The position numbers and the translations under genes are program-made. Shown here one piece after another: positions 5,898-14,397 of a DNA stretch of 40,945 nt. A model generated the notes under the pieces. The model ran no database searches, had not been told where the DNA came from, and was given only the letters and a program-made list of their open reading frames with translations. The DNA is from Anaerolineales bacterium (GTDB lineage Bacteria > Chloroflexota > Anaerolineae > Anaerolineales > Villigracilaceae). Within the stretch, counting starts at the first letter, position 1. Each line of letters begins with the position of its first letter. The stretch covers positions 1 through 40,945 of the forward strand of contig JAFGKO010000323.1 in the NCBI GenBank assembly GCA_016928525.1, written 5' to 3'.

Positions 5898-8207
5898 ATG
5901 TACGCTATGCATGGACTTACACCTTTGGAGGCAATCGCGATTTGGGCCGTTTTTGGTGTTGCAATTCTTGGTCTCTTGTATGCCATATTCTTGCGCAGCC
6001 AGATCATGCGTGAGGATAAAGGCACCGAAAAGATGCAAGAGGTCTGGGGTGCCATTCGCGACGGCGCGGATGCCTATCTCAGGCAGCAATTGAAATCGAT
6101 TTTGCCCCTGATTGCGATTCTGACGGTCGCTTTGTTTTTCTCGGTTTATATCGTCCCACCTACCCCCGAAGCGCTGGAGCGTTTCGAAGGCATGGATGAA
6201 GCCCGGGTGCGTCTGATCATTGGGCTGGCGCGGGCGATTGCCTTTGTGATGGGTTCGGGTTTTTCACTGACAGTCGGTCAGATTGGCATGCGTATGGCAG
6301 TGCAGGGGAATGTCCGAGTTGCTTCAGCCTCGCGCCGTTCCTTTGGCGATGCGTTGCGTATTGCTTATCGTGCAGGTACGATCACGGGCATGTTGACCGA
6401 TGGTTTGGGTTTGTTGGGCGGTACGGTAATTTTTATTGTCTTAGGTATCGCTGCTCCGGATGCCTTGCTAGGCTTCGGATTCGGCGGTACGCTGCTGGCA
6501 TTGTTCATGCGCGTGGGTGGCGGCATTTTCACTAAAGCGGCGGATGTCGGCGCGGACCTGGTTGGAAAAGTGGAAGCAGGCATCCCTGAGGATGATCCGC
6601 GCAACCCGGCTGTCATCGCAGATCTGGTTGGCGACAATGTCGGTGACTGCGCGGGTATGGCGGCCGACATCTTCGAGTCCTATGAGGTAACCATTGTTTC
6701 CGGATTGATCCTTGGCTTGGCGCTGTATACCATCACCGGCCAATTGGAATGGATCATTTTCCCGTTGATCGTGCGCGGGATCGGCGTGCTGGCGTCCATC
6801 ATCGGGACGTACGCTGTGAAAGGTGGAACAGGCAAGAGCGGCGATGCAATGGCTGCTATTTTCCGCGGTTTCCTCTCCTCGGCTGCCATTTCTGCAGCGC
6901 TTTTCTTTGGCGCAGGTTTTCTTTACCTGAACAGCCCAGAGATGGCGCAGTGGGGCGGCTGGTGGCGCGTCCCGATGACAGTGGCGGTTGGTGTGCTTTT
7001 GGCCATCTTGATCGACCGCCTGACTGAGTACTTTACCGGGACACATGCCAAGCCGGTCAAGGCTATCAAGAAAGCAGCGGATACCGGCCCGGCTACCCTG
7101 ATTTTGCAGGGTATATCGGTGGGGTTTGAATCATCGGTCTGGTCGGTGATCGTTCTGGCCTTGACTATCGTTGCCTCCATCTTCATCATGGGCACTGTTC
7201 CTGGACTGACAGAGGCGCAGCAGGTCAACTTTGTATTGTACGGTGTTGCTATGACCGGTATCGGTATGCTGACCTTGACTGGCAACAATGTGGCAATGGA
7301 TTCCTTTGGCCCGATTGCCGATAACGCGAATGGTATTGGTGAGATGTCGTGGTCTGGGCTGCAAGACAAAGAGACCAAGGCTGCACAGCAGATCATGGCA
7401 GACCTGGACGCTGTAGGCAATACCACCAAGGCCATTACGAAAGGTGTGGCAATCGGATCGGCAGTGATTGCAGCGGTTTCGCTGTTCGGTTCATTTATGG
7501 TGGACGTGCGACGTGTTGACCCGACCGCACTTACCGCCGGCATCCGCGTGGATGTCCCGCAGGTATTTGTGGGTATGCTGATCGGTGGCGCGCTGCCCTG
7601 GTTATTCTCCTCATTTGCCATTCAAGCCGTCAGCCGTGCAGCAGCTTTGATCGTGGAAGAGGCTCGCCGGCAATTCAAGGCCGGTGTCTTGGAAGGTAAG
7701 ATCAAACCAGATTACGCCAAGGCTATTTCGATTTCCACAACAGCGGCGCAGAAGGAACTGGTCGGACTGGCGCTGCTCGGTGTTGTGACACCTATTGCGG
7801 TCGGTTTGATGCTCCAGGTAGAGGCGCTGGGTGGTTTCCTAGCGGGCATCATTTTGTCCGGTCAATTGTTGGCGGTGTTCCTGAACAATTCCGGCGGCGC
7901 TTGGGACAATGCCAAGAAGCTGATCGAAGATGAACCCAAAGACCCAGCGAATAATATGGGCAAGGGCTCCGAGCGTCACAAAGCTAGCGTGGTTGGTGAC
8001 ACCGTTGGCGATCCTTTCAAGGATACGGCTGGCCCGGCTTTGAACCCGATGATTAAAGTGGTCAACCTGGTGGCATTGATTGTGGCCCCTATCGTTGTAA
8101 CCTACAAGAGTCTCGGATTTGGTGGCTGGGTTGTAGTACTTGTATTACTGGGCGTGTTGGCGTGGGCGATTATTCGCTCCAAGGCAGAGGCGCCAGCGAT
8201 AAAATAG
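5898..8207 (+). CDS. hppA: Membrane-bound proton-translocating pyrophosphatase, K+-independent type
   Basis: The 769-residue polytopic protein couples pyrophosphate hydrolysis to H+ export across the cytoplasmic membrane. The pyrophosphate/Mg site is intact around residues 210-265 ([50 protein letters not shown]), with later acidic motifs [13 protein letters not shown] and a C-terminal [12 protein letters not shown] / [19 protein letters not shown]. The segment [10 protein letters not shown] puts Lys at residue 511 and Thr at 514; in this family Lys in place of Ala at that position marks K+-independent proton pumps. It has a strong promoter, a good ribosome-binding site and its own terminator, so it is monocistronic. 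Its length is at the upper end of the family. It would recycle PPi energy in an energy-limited cell. Confidence 0.97.
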   Translation: MYAMHGLTPLEAIAIWAVFGVAILGLLYAIFLRSQIMREDKGTEKMQEVWGAIRDGADAYLRQQLKSILPLIAILTVALFFSVYIVPPTPEALERFEGMDEARVRLIIGLARAIAFVMGSGFSLTVGQIGMRMAVQGNVRVASASRRSFGDALRIAYRAGTITGMLTDGLGLLGGTVIFIVLGIAAPDALLGFGFGGTLLALFMRVGGGIFTKAADVGADLVGKVEAGIPEDDPRNPAVIADLVGDNVGDCAGMAADIFESYEVTIVSGLILGLALYTITGQLEWIIFPLIVRGIGVLASIIGTYAVKGGTGKSGDAMAAIFRGFLSSAAISAALFFGAGFLYLNSPEMAQWGGWWRVPMTVAVGVLLAILIDRLTEYFTGTHAKPVKAIKKAADTGPATLILQGISVGFESSVWSVIVLALTIVASIFIMGTVPGLTEAQQVNFVLYGVAMTGIGMLTLTGNNVAMDSFGPIADNANGIGEMSWSGLQDKETKAAQQIMADLDAVGNTTKAITKGVAIGSAVIAAVSLFGSFMVDVRRVDPTALTAGIRVDVPQVFVGMLIGGALPWLFSSFAIQAVSRAAALIVEEARRQFKAGVLEGKIKPDYAKAISISTTAAQKELVGLALLGVVTPIAVGLMLQVEALGGFLAGIILSGQLLAVFLNNSGGAWDNAKKLIEDEPKDPANNMGKGSERHKASVVGDTVGDPFKDTAGPALNPMIKVVNLVALIVAPIVVTYKSLGFGGWVVVLVLLGVLAWAIIRSKAEAPAIK

Positions 8208-8226
8208 CTGGATTGATAACCAAAAT

Positions 8227-8257
8227 GGCCTGCTGATTTTCTAGGGCAGGCCTTTTT
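8227..8257 (+). terminator. Rho-independent terminator of hppA
   Basis: GGCCTGC (8227-8233), a 12-base loop and GCAGGCC (8246-8252) followed by TTTTT lie 20 bases after the hppA stop. Confidence 0.88.
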
Positions 8258-8285
8258 ACTTTCAAGTTGAAGTATTGAATCAAAT

Positions 8286-9824
8286 ATGAAATATAAGGCA
8301 TACTTGGCCCCATTTCTGATTACTTTAGCTTCGATATTGTATTTGTATGAGGACTCTCTAGTTGTTGTACCTCCTTGGCATATGATCCGGCCCTTAATTT
8401 TTCTATATTTTTTCTTGTGGCTCTTAACTTGTCTACTCTCGCAAACCGTTCAAAACGTCAATTGGATTGGGGTTTTGTTAACGATTATTTCTGCCTGTAT
8501 ATTTTCTTCAACGGTATTTTTTGTAATTGTCGGTTCAATCTTAACCGTCGCAACCGTCTTTTGGTTAGTTTTTACAGCAGTGCGAAAAATTAAAATTGAT
8601 ATCGAACAATTCTCCATCCTGTTTGATTTGATTAGCATATTCATAGTTTTGGTGCTCGGGGTAAATATTTTATCTAATTTTACAGGGATTGCATGGTCAG
8701 AATACTTCTCCGCTCTTGACAAAAGAAGCGAGACCATAATTGATATAGACTCTTCTGGTAAATTTAAACCTGATATTTATTATATTGTTTTAGATGGTTA
8801 TGCAGGAGATGAAATCTTATCGCGATATTATGGTTATGATAATTCAAACTTTATTGATTATTTGAGGGGTAGCGGGTTCATTGTGCCGGCAAAGAGTCGT
8901 TCAAATTATCCAAAAACAGTCATTTCTCTAGCTTCAGCGCTTAACATGAATTACATTCAGGAACTCCTTCCTGAAATTGAGAACAGTAAATTTTGGTGGG
9001 CGATGGCTCCACTAATCCGTGACGGGCAAGTGAATCTGTTGCTTTCTGATGCTGGCTACCAAATGGTTGCTATAAGTACTGACTGGGGAATTACGAACAT
9101 TCCTTCAGGCGATAGTTATTACACACCAAAAAAAATTGTCCTAAATGATTTTGAAAGTCTAATAATTCATACTACTCCATTGGTATTTATGAAAAATATA
9201 ATAGGAAAATCCACCTTTTTGCCTTCTAATGATGCGCACAGGGAACTGGTGAAATTTAATTTTTCCACATTGTCCGCTCTTGCTCAACAAAAGGGCCCAA
9301 AATTTGTTTTTGCACACATTGTCTCTCCACATCCACCGTTTGTATTTGATAAAGATGGCAATGCCATAAATCCAGGATATATGTTCTCATTCAAGGATGG
9401 AAATGATTATCCGGGTACAAAAGAGCAATATCGTCAGGGATATCTTGGTCAAGTTGAGTTCGTTAACAAAAATTTGATAAAAATGATAGACAAAATTATC
9501 GAGAATTCTGAAGAACTTCCAATCATAATATTACAGGCTGACCATGGACCTGGCATGTTAACAGATTTTGATTCCTTGGAAAATACGTGCCTGCAGGAGC
9601 GTTTCTCGATTTTTTCTGCTTATTATTTACCGGGAGCAGATACAAAGATAATTCCTGATGATATTACCCCTGTTAATATTTTCCGCATTATTTTTCGTGA
9701 ATATTTCCATGTAGATTTACCCCTCTTAGATAATTCTTTTTATTATATTAATGATTCGGAATATATCTATCAACTGGTTGATGTCTCACAGCGGGTTGAT
9801 GAGCAGTGTATTATTACACCTTAG
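8286..9824 (+). CDS. Membrane sulfatase-like (alkaline phosphatase superfamily) protein
   Basis: The product has 512 residues. The first ~140 are about four membrane segments; the rest is an extracytoplasmic domain of the sulfatase/alkaline phosphatase fold. Visible metal-site elements are YIVLDGYAGDEIL (Asp170), a Ser/Thr-containing stretch where the nucleophile lies (NYPKTVISLASAL), FAHIVSPHPPFVF and QADHGPGM near the C-terminus. The overall plan resembles lipoteichoic-acid-synthase or phosphoethanolamine-transferase-like enzymes that modify surface polymers, but the substrate is unknown. Codon use is strongly A/T rich compared with hppA just upstream, suggesting later acquisition. It stands alone on the plus strand, facing the GT-C-like gene; no clear terminator separates the two. 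Confidence 0.8.
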   Translation: MKYKAYLAPFLITLASILYLYEDSLVVVPPWHMIRPLIFLYFFLWLLTCLLSQTVQNVNWIGVLLTIISACIFSSTVFFVIVGSILTVATVFWLVFTAVRKIKIDIEQFSILFDLISIFIVLVLGVNILSNFTGIAWSEYFSALDKRSETIIDIDSSGKFKPDIYYIVLDGYAGDEILSRYYGYDNSNFIDYLRGSGFIVPAKSRSNYPKTVISLASALNMNYIQELLPEIENSKFWWAMAPLIRDGQVNLLLSDAGYQMVAISTDWGITNIPSGDSYYTPKKIVLNDFESLIIHTTPLVFMKNIIGKSTFLPSNDAHRELVKFNFSTLSALAQQKGPKFVFAHIVSPHPPFVFDKDGNAINPGYMFSFKDGNDYPGTKEQYRQGYLGQVEFVNKNLIKMIDKIIENSEELPIIILQADHGPGMLTDFDSLENTCLQERFSIFSAYYLPGADTKIIPDDITPVNIFRIIFREYFHVDLPLLDNSFYYINDSEYIYQLVDVSQRVDEQCIITP

Positions 9825-9870
9825 TAGGAATGAAAGTCTTATTGACAGTCGAATCTGCTCTCTAGCTCTC

Positions 9871-11502
9871 CTACGGGCGCGATAGCGGCGCTTGGTGGTT
9901 GATGTCAGGGCTACAATAGAATATAACAACATCCTCATTTTGATAAACAAGTCCATAACCTTCACTTTGTTGAAGCTCGCTAATGAGCAGTTCACCCTGT
10001 AGCGGATTTTCCCTTGATGGTTTGTCGGTCGTTTTCCTTGTTATATAGATGTATTCGTACTCGAGATCGAATCCCTGCGATAGTTCTTCGATGCAGTTTA
10101 CAGGTTGTAAAGACCGGCTGCATAATTGAATGTCTTGCAGCGCGCGGAGCCGTTCGACAAAATCGGCGCCATCGAGCCATTCCCGACCTTGGACTGTTGT
10201 TTCGCTAACATGGTTTGTCAGCGCCGGGAACCATTCTTGTGTCCAGTCTTGGAATATATCGGTTTCGCCTGTTACGATCAAAAATCGGCTTTGTGGAGGA
10301 ATGTGGTCATTAATCCATTGAAAGGCTTGAGCGTTTTCTTTGGATAATTTTTTTTGTGCGAGCGTCAAATCGTAATAGCCCATTCCCATTAATAAATATA
10401 TACCGATAAAAGCGAGCAATACTTTGCTGCCACGGGGTCTGAGTAGATGAAAATCGCTATCGTTGATTTTATCCGCGTTCTTTCGATTGATTTTTTCCAA
10501 TCCTGGCAGGATTAGCTCACAGATAGCTATCGAGGCAAGCATGCCCAGTGGAATGGTGGCTACATTTGCAGCATTTCTGGGCTCGACAACGAAGGGTAAT
10601 ATACACCAAAGAGGGATTAGATAATCTGATTTTTCGAGCCTGACCACAATACCGACGATTGCGAGTACCACAATGAACGTCATGAAAGGTTCCCCGCTGA
10701 AATCGGTTAGAAAAAAGATCATTGCGTTCATTGGTGAATGCAAGCCCGTTTGTCCAGCAGACAGGAACGGCTGGACGCCTAGCCTTATCAATGTAGGAAG
10801 CCACCAAACCGCAGCCAGAAGTATAGTGCCTGAGGCGACAATGATGGCATTGGTAGAGCCCCTTTTTGTGCGGCCATGAAACCACCACAGCAGGAGACTT
10901 ATTGCAATTGTGTGGATTGTAGCTTCGGGATGTGTTAATACAGTCAACCCGCTCATTGCAATTGCGAGTGTCAAATACTTGGTTTTTTGCTCGGTAAATA
11001 AACGATAAACGCCATAGAGCGTCAGGATATGGAAGAGTTGGCCGAAACTTCTCGTTAGTCCGCCTCCCATAATCAACCAGGTAATTGCTCGTGGTGTAAG
11101 AGCAAACATGAAAGTGGCAATACCGGCCTGGAATTCAGACTGTAAAATTGCTCTGGACAGACCATAATAAGCCAAAAGAGTGCCAATTAGAACAATTGCA
11201 GGCAGCCAGGTGAAGATGTCTATCAAGGAAATATTAAAAAGGTCCCCTGCTAAACTTGCAATATAGAAAGCAAAGGGTGGATACGCAAAAGGCACACTTA
11301 ATCCATTGTAGAGCACATGGGTCGGCAGTTGATATTGGTTTTCCTGAATTGCCCTCGCCATAATATAGAAAAGCCCGCCATCATTGATTGGGAAGCCTGC
11401 CATGAGCGGGGGTAAAATCCGCAGCCATCCTCCCAAAATAATAGCTGCAAGCGCAATTAATTTCCCGATATCATCAATAGAAATTTTGTTTTTGTGCTTC
11501 AT
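9871..11502 (-). CDS. GT-C-like polytopic membrane protein, probable glycosyltransferase (paralogue 1)
   Basis: The protein has 543 residues from ATG 11502 (a GTG at 11532 would add ten). About ten or more membrane helices are followed by a C-terminal soluble part. Motifs shared with the gene at 12838-14394 are MAGFPINDGGLFY in the first loop, VPFAYPPFAFY, MGGGLTRSFGQ, GLTVLTHPEA and, in the soluble part, SRFLIVTGE and TTVQGREWL. An acidic first external loop and this helix plan are typical of GT-C lipid-linked-sugar transferases, but no named family is certain. It is divergent from the GT87-like gene, with which it shares a 222-base upstream region. A+T-rich like its neighbours. Confidence 0.7.
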   Translation of the reverse strand: MKHKNKISIDDIGKLIALAAIILGGWLRILPPLMAGFPINDGGLFYIMARAIQENQYQLPTHVLYNGLSVPFAYPPFAFYIASLAGDLFNISLIDIFTWLPAIVLIGTLLAYYGLSRAILQSEFQAGIATFMFALTPRAITWLIMGGGLTRSFGQLFHILTLYGVYRLFTEQKTKYLTLAIAMSGLTVLTHPEATIHTIAISLLLWWFHGRTKRGSTNAIIVASGTILLAAVWWLPTLIRLGVQPFLSAGQTGLHSPMNAMIFFLTDFSGEPFMTFIVVLAIVGIVVRLEKSDYLIPLWCILPFVVEPRNAANVATIPLGMLASIAICELILPGLEKINRKNADKINDSDFHLLRPRGSKVLLAFIGIYLLMGMGYYDLTLAQKKLSKENAQAFQWINDHIPPQSRFLIVTGETDIFQDWTQEWFPALTNHVSETTVQGREWLDGADFVERLRALQDIQLCSRSLQPVNCIEELSQGFDLEYEYIYITRKTTDKPSRENPLQGELLISELQQSEGYGLVYQNEDVVIFYCSPDINHQAPLSRP

Positions 11503-11688
11503 ATGGCTTTTGTTCTTCCCGTTCCTTTCCACTTTCTGAATAATTTCTGCGAGACATCATAACGGAATATTTCTCCTGCTTTATGACATTTTAATATCAA
11601 TATGTTTGATTCCAGCTCATCGGATATTGTTCTAATGGTATCATCTCAAAAAAAGATGGAGGAGGGAGCGGGGTGTTTCACCCCAATC

Positions 11689-11714
11689 CCAATTTTTCGA
11701 AAAAATATTGGGTT
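11689..11714 (+). repeat. A/T-rich hairpin upstream of the GT87-like gene
   Basis: CCCAAT...ATTGGG flank a T-run and A-run around TCGA, giving a near-palindrome, and a small GGGGTG-TTT-CACCCC hairpin sits just before it (11670-11684). TTTTATT follows. These lie between the longest possible start (11602) and the preferred start (11725) of the next gene and suggest that this stretch is leader, not coding. Confidence 0.4.
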
Positions 11715-11724
11715 TTATTCAACC

Positions 11725-12870
11725 ATGCAAAAAGCATTCGCTGATAAAAACACTTTCCACGTTTACGCATCTATAATTGTGCTGGTTTTGGTGGCGGTTA
11801 TCGCCAGCTATCTTTTCTGGGATCTGATGTTGCCGCGCATGGATTTTTATAATGAACTCTGGGGGCCTGCATATCTGCTCGTGCATGGACAAAGTCCGTA
11901 TGATACCTCAAGCCTAGATCCAGAATTGCCTGCGGTATGGCTCCCAATGGCAATCGGTTTTTTCTTTCCATTGGGCTGGCTTTCTGAAACACTTGCGTTG
12001 CAGGTCTGGTATGTTTTCACCATTGTTGAAATTTGTTTGATCGTTTATATTGCGCAGGGTGGGAAACGCAATTTATACAACACAGCGGCATTGGCGTTGA
12101 TTTGTTTTTTCTTCCCAATAACTTTAAATCACATCAACCTTGGACAACTCTCGATCACGATCACGCTGAGCTGGGTTTTGGCTGCCCATTTTTTGGAGAA
12201 AGACGAGCATTGGGTGTCAGCGCTTTGTATTGCCCTTGCGATGTCTAAACCGCATTTGGGCTTTCTTGCCCTGCTCGGGTTGAGTTATCGTGATTATCTC
12301 CGCGGCGGATTCCGTTCGATGTTCTCCCTGTGGGCGCGGATATTTGCCATGTGCCTGATATTATGCGTTCCGCTTTTTATCGTGCATCCAAACTGGATCC
12401 CAGATTTGATCATTAACATGAGGGAAAATCCGCCCTGGTCATATCCTTCCCTGTATATTCTCTTCGAAAGGTTTTTCGGCGCATGGGGGTATGCCCTCTG
12501 GGGATTTACGTCCTTGATTGTGATTGGCGCAACTCTTTGGCTGTGGAAAAAATTCCCGCTGAAGAAGGCAGTCTATTGGAGTCTTGCGCTTGCGCTGCTG
12601 GTCACTCCCTATCTGGGCAGTTGGGACTTTGTTGTTTTATTTCCACTGATAATCTTTACTTATGTCAATGTGAATTGGCTGCGCAAAGGATTTCTCTGGG
12701 TTATTTATTGTATTGCCTGGGTTGGCATGGCGCGTGTGCAAAGGTTAGAGCCGAGCCACAACCATTATTTCTGGTGGGTGCCTGTATGGTTCATCGGCGC
12801 AATGATTCTCAGCACCCTAGGTGAGTTGAACCGATATCTATCTCTTTTCAAAAATAACGACCTTGGCTGA
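11725..12870 (+). CDS. GT87-like polyprenyl-phosphate-sugar-dependent membrane glycosyltransferase
   Basis: The product has 381 residues from ATG 11725. The frame is open from 11602, but the extra 41 residues are unlike a membrane protein N-terminus and cover hairpin-rich DNA. Eight to ten hydrophobic helices are visible. The first loop has the acidic MDFYNELWGPAYLLVHGQ and SPYD pattern typical of GT87/DUF2029 mannosyl- or arabinosyltransferases, with NHINLGQLSITITL and LALAMSKPHLGFLALLGL later. Such enzymes add sugars from polyprenyl-phosphate donors on the outer face of the membrane. The 3' end overlaps the convergent GT-C-like gene by 33 bases (12838-12870). Confidence 0.72.
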   Translation: MQKAFADKNTFHVYASIIVLVLVAVIASYLFWDLMLPRMDFYNELWGPAYLLVHGQSPYDTSSLDPELPAVWLPMAIGFFFPLGWLSETLALQVWYVFTIVEICLIVYIAQGGKRNLYNTAALALICFFFPITLNHINLGQLSITITLSWVLAAHFLEKDEHWVSALCIALAMSKPHLGFLALLGLSYRDYLRGGFRSMFSLWARIFAMCLILCVPLFIVHPNWIPDLIINMRENPPWSYPSLYILFERFFGAWGYALWGFTSLIVIGATLWLWKKFPLKKAVYWSLALALLVTPYLGSWDFVVLFPLIIFTYVNVNWLRKGFLWVIYCIAWVGMARVQRLEPSHNHYFWWVPVWFIGAMILSTLGELNRYLSLFKNNDLG

Positions 12871-14394
12871 ACGATATACAGCCGAATATTCCGGCGCATT
12901 ATCCATTGCGATAATCAACCCGCGGTTTGTTCGGGATAATGGATCTGATGGCTTGCAGTTTTGCGTGGCCGGCGCAGTAGATATATACACATAATCGAAG
13001 GACTTTCCGAAATGATCGGTTTCGCGCGTAAAGCATTCAAGCCCATCATCTATGCATCCTTGCAGTTTATGGATTTGCATCATATTGTTCCCAAAATCGC
13101 CACCCAGCAACCATTCACTTCCCTGCACAGTAGTCAGGCTTTCTTTTTTCGTTAGGGACGGAAACCATTCATTGATCATGTCACAAAAAGCATTTTGATC
13201 CCCCGTTATCACTAAAAATTTACTATCTTCAGCAGTATTATTCTCGACCCAGCGCATCGCATCTCTTTCATAGCCAGAAATGTGTTGCTTTGAAAGGCTG
13301 ACCCCATAATACGTAGAATTGCTAAACAGATAAATGGCAAGGATAACGAGGAACGCGGTCAGCTTTTTGTTAACTGCCGATATTGTTGACACTCCTGGTA
13401 AAACAATCTCTGTAACGAAGAATCCTGTTGCCATTGCAAGTGGAATGTTTCCCATCACATGCGCACTGCGAGGCTGTGCCAAAAATATGACGGGTAGCAT
13501 GATAGGGATAAAGTAATCCTTCTTGGCAACCAGTGCAGCAATGCCCAAGACCCCCAGGGCGCCTAGAAGGCCCAGATAGGGCTCTTCGGTCAGATAATTA
13601 ATGTTCAAAACCTTCAAGATCGCGTTAGGCGTATGTGACCCTGTTTGCATGATGGACAGGAACGGTTTCATTCCATGCCTATAGACAATCATCCCATACC
13701 AGGGCCCGGCAATGATTAAAACGCCAAGCGCAATGACTATTCCATTCAAAATCCCATTAAGCGAACGGGATTTCATTACCCAGATATAGATTGCTATTGT
13801 AATTGTATATAATGGCGCCTCGGTGTGACTTAAAACGGTTAGCCCTCCGAAAATAATTGCCCATAAAATGCTTCGTTTACTACTTTGTGTGAATACGCGA
13901 TGGGTGTACCCAAGCGTAAGCAGCATGAAAAACATCCCAAAGCTTCGTGTCAACCCACCACCCATGGATAGCCATGAAGTCAGGTGAGGGGTCATTGCAT
14001 ATGCCAGCGTTGCAATTGCGCCTTGAAATTTATCTTTTAGAACTTCCTTGGCAAAGAAATAAAAAGCTGGGATACAAAGTGTGTTGATAATCCCCGGAAG
14101 CCAGCGGATGATAACCAGTGGTGAAACATTGAGCAGGTCGCTTAATCCTGCACCGACATAAAATCCTAAGGGCGGGTAGGCGAAGGGGATGGATGCATGG
14201 TTGTATGTTGTGAATAGAGGCGCTGCATAATGATTTGTCTGCAGATCCAAAATCATTGTATAAAACATCCCGCCATCACTGATGGGGAATCCTGCCATCC
14301 ATGCAGGCATGATTCTGAACCACGCGCCGAAAACAATGGCAACAAAAAGAATCAACATCCCCAATTCATTTGCATTTAAGGTCTTCTTGGCCAT
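12838..14394 (-). CDS. GT-C-like polytopic membrane protein, probable glycosyltransferase (paralogue 2)
   Basis: The 518-residue paralogue of the gene at 9871-11502 shares motifs along its full length: MAGFPISDGGMFY, IPFAYPPLGFY, MGGGLTRSFGM, GLTVLSHTEA, KFLVITGD and TTVQGSEWL. About ten or more membrane segments precede a soluble C-terminal region. It starts three bases after the mutS stop on the same strand, so it is probably read through from mutS, although its function (surface glycan transfer is inferred) has no relation to mismatch repair. Its last 33 bases are antisense to the end of the GT87-like gene. The two paralogues flank the GT87-like gene, as expected of a duplicated glycan-synthesis module. 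Confidence 0.7.
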   Translation of the reverse strand: MAKKTLNANELGMLILFVAIVFGAWFRIMPAWMAGFPISDGGMFYTMILDLQTNHYAAPLFTTYNHASIPFAYPPLGFYVGAGLSDLLNVSPLVIIRWLPGIINTLCIPAFYFFAKEVLKDKFQGAIATLAYAMTPHLTSWLSMGGGLTRSFGMFFMLLTLGYTHRVFTQSSKRSILWAIIFGGLTVLSHTEAPLYTITIAIYIWVMKSRSLNGILNGIVIALGVLIIAGPWYGMIVYRHGMKPFLSIMQTGSHTPNAILKVLNINYLTEEPYLGLLGALGVLGIAALVAKKDYFIPIMLPVIFLAQPRSAHVMGNIPLAMATGFFVTEIVLPGVSTISAVNKKLTAFLVILAIYLFSNSTYYGVSLSKQHISGYERDAMRWVENNTAEDSKFLVITGDQNAFCDMINEWFPSLTKKESLTTVQGSEWLLGGDFGNNMMQIHKLQGCIDDGLECFTRETDHFGKSFDYVYISTAPATQNCKPSDPLSRTNRGLIIAMDNAPEYSAVYRSAKVVIFEKR

Positions 14395-14397
14395 CGG

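Noticed and set aside
6365..7621. Long antisense frames inside hppA
   Set aside because: They are low-complexity, Thr/Pro/Ala-rich mirror frames of a conserved gene with no start signals or motifs.
9825..9870. Terminator between the sulfatase-like and GT-C-like genes
   Set aside because: No convincing stem with a T-run was found in the 46-base gap.
11602..11724. N-terminal extension of the GT87-like protein
   Set aside because: The 41 residues are unlike a membrane-protein start and cover two hairpins; a start at 11656 or 11602 cannot be fully excluded.
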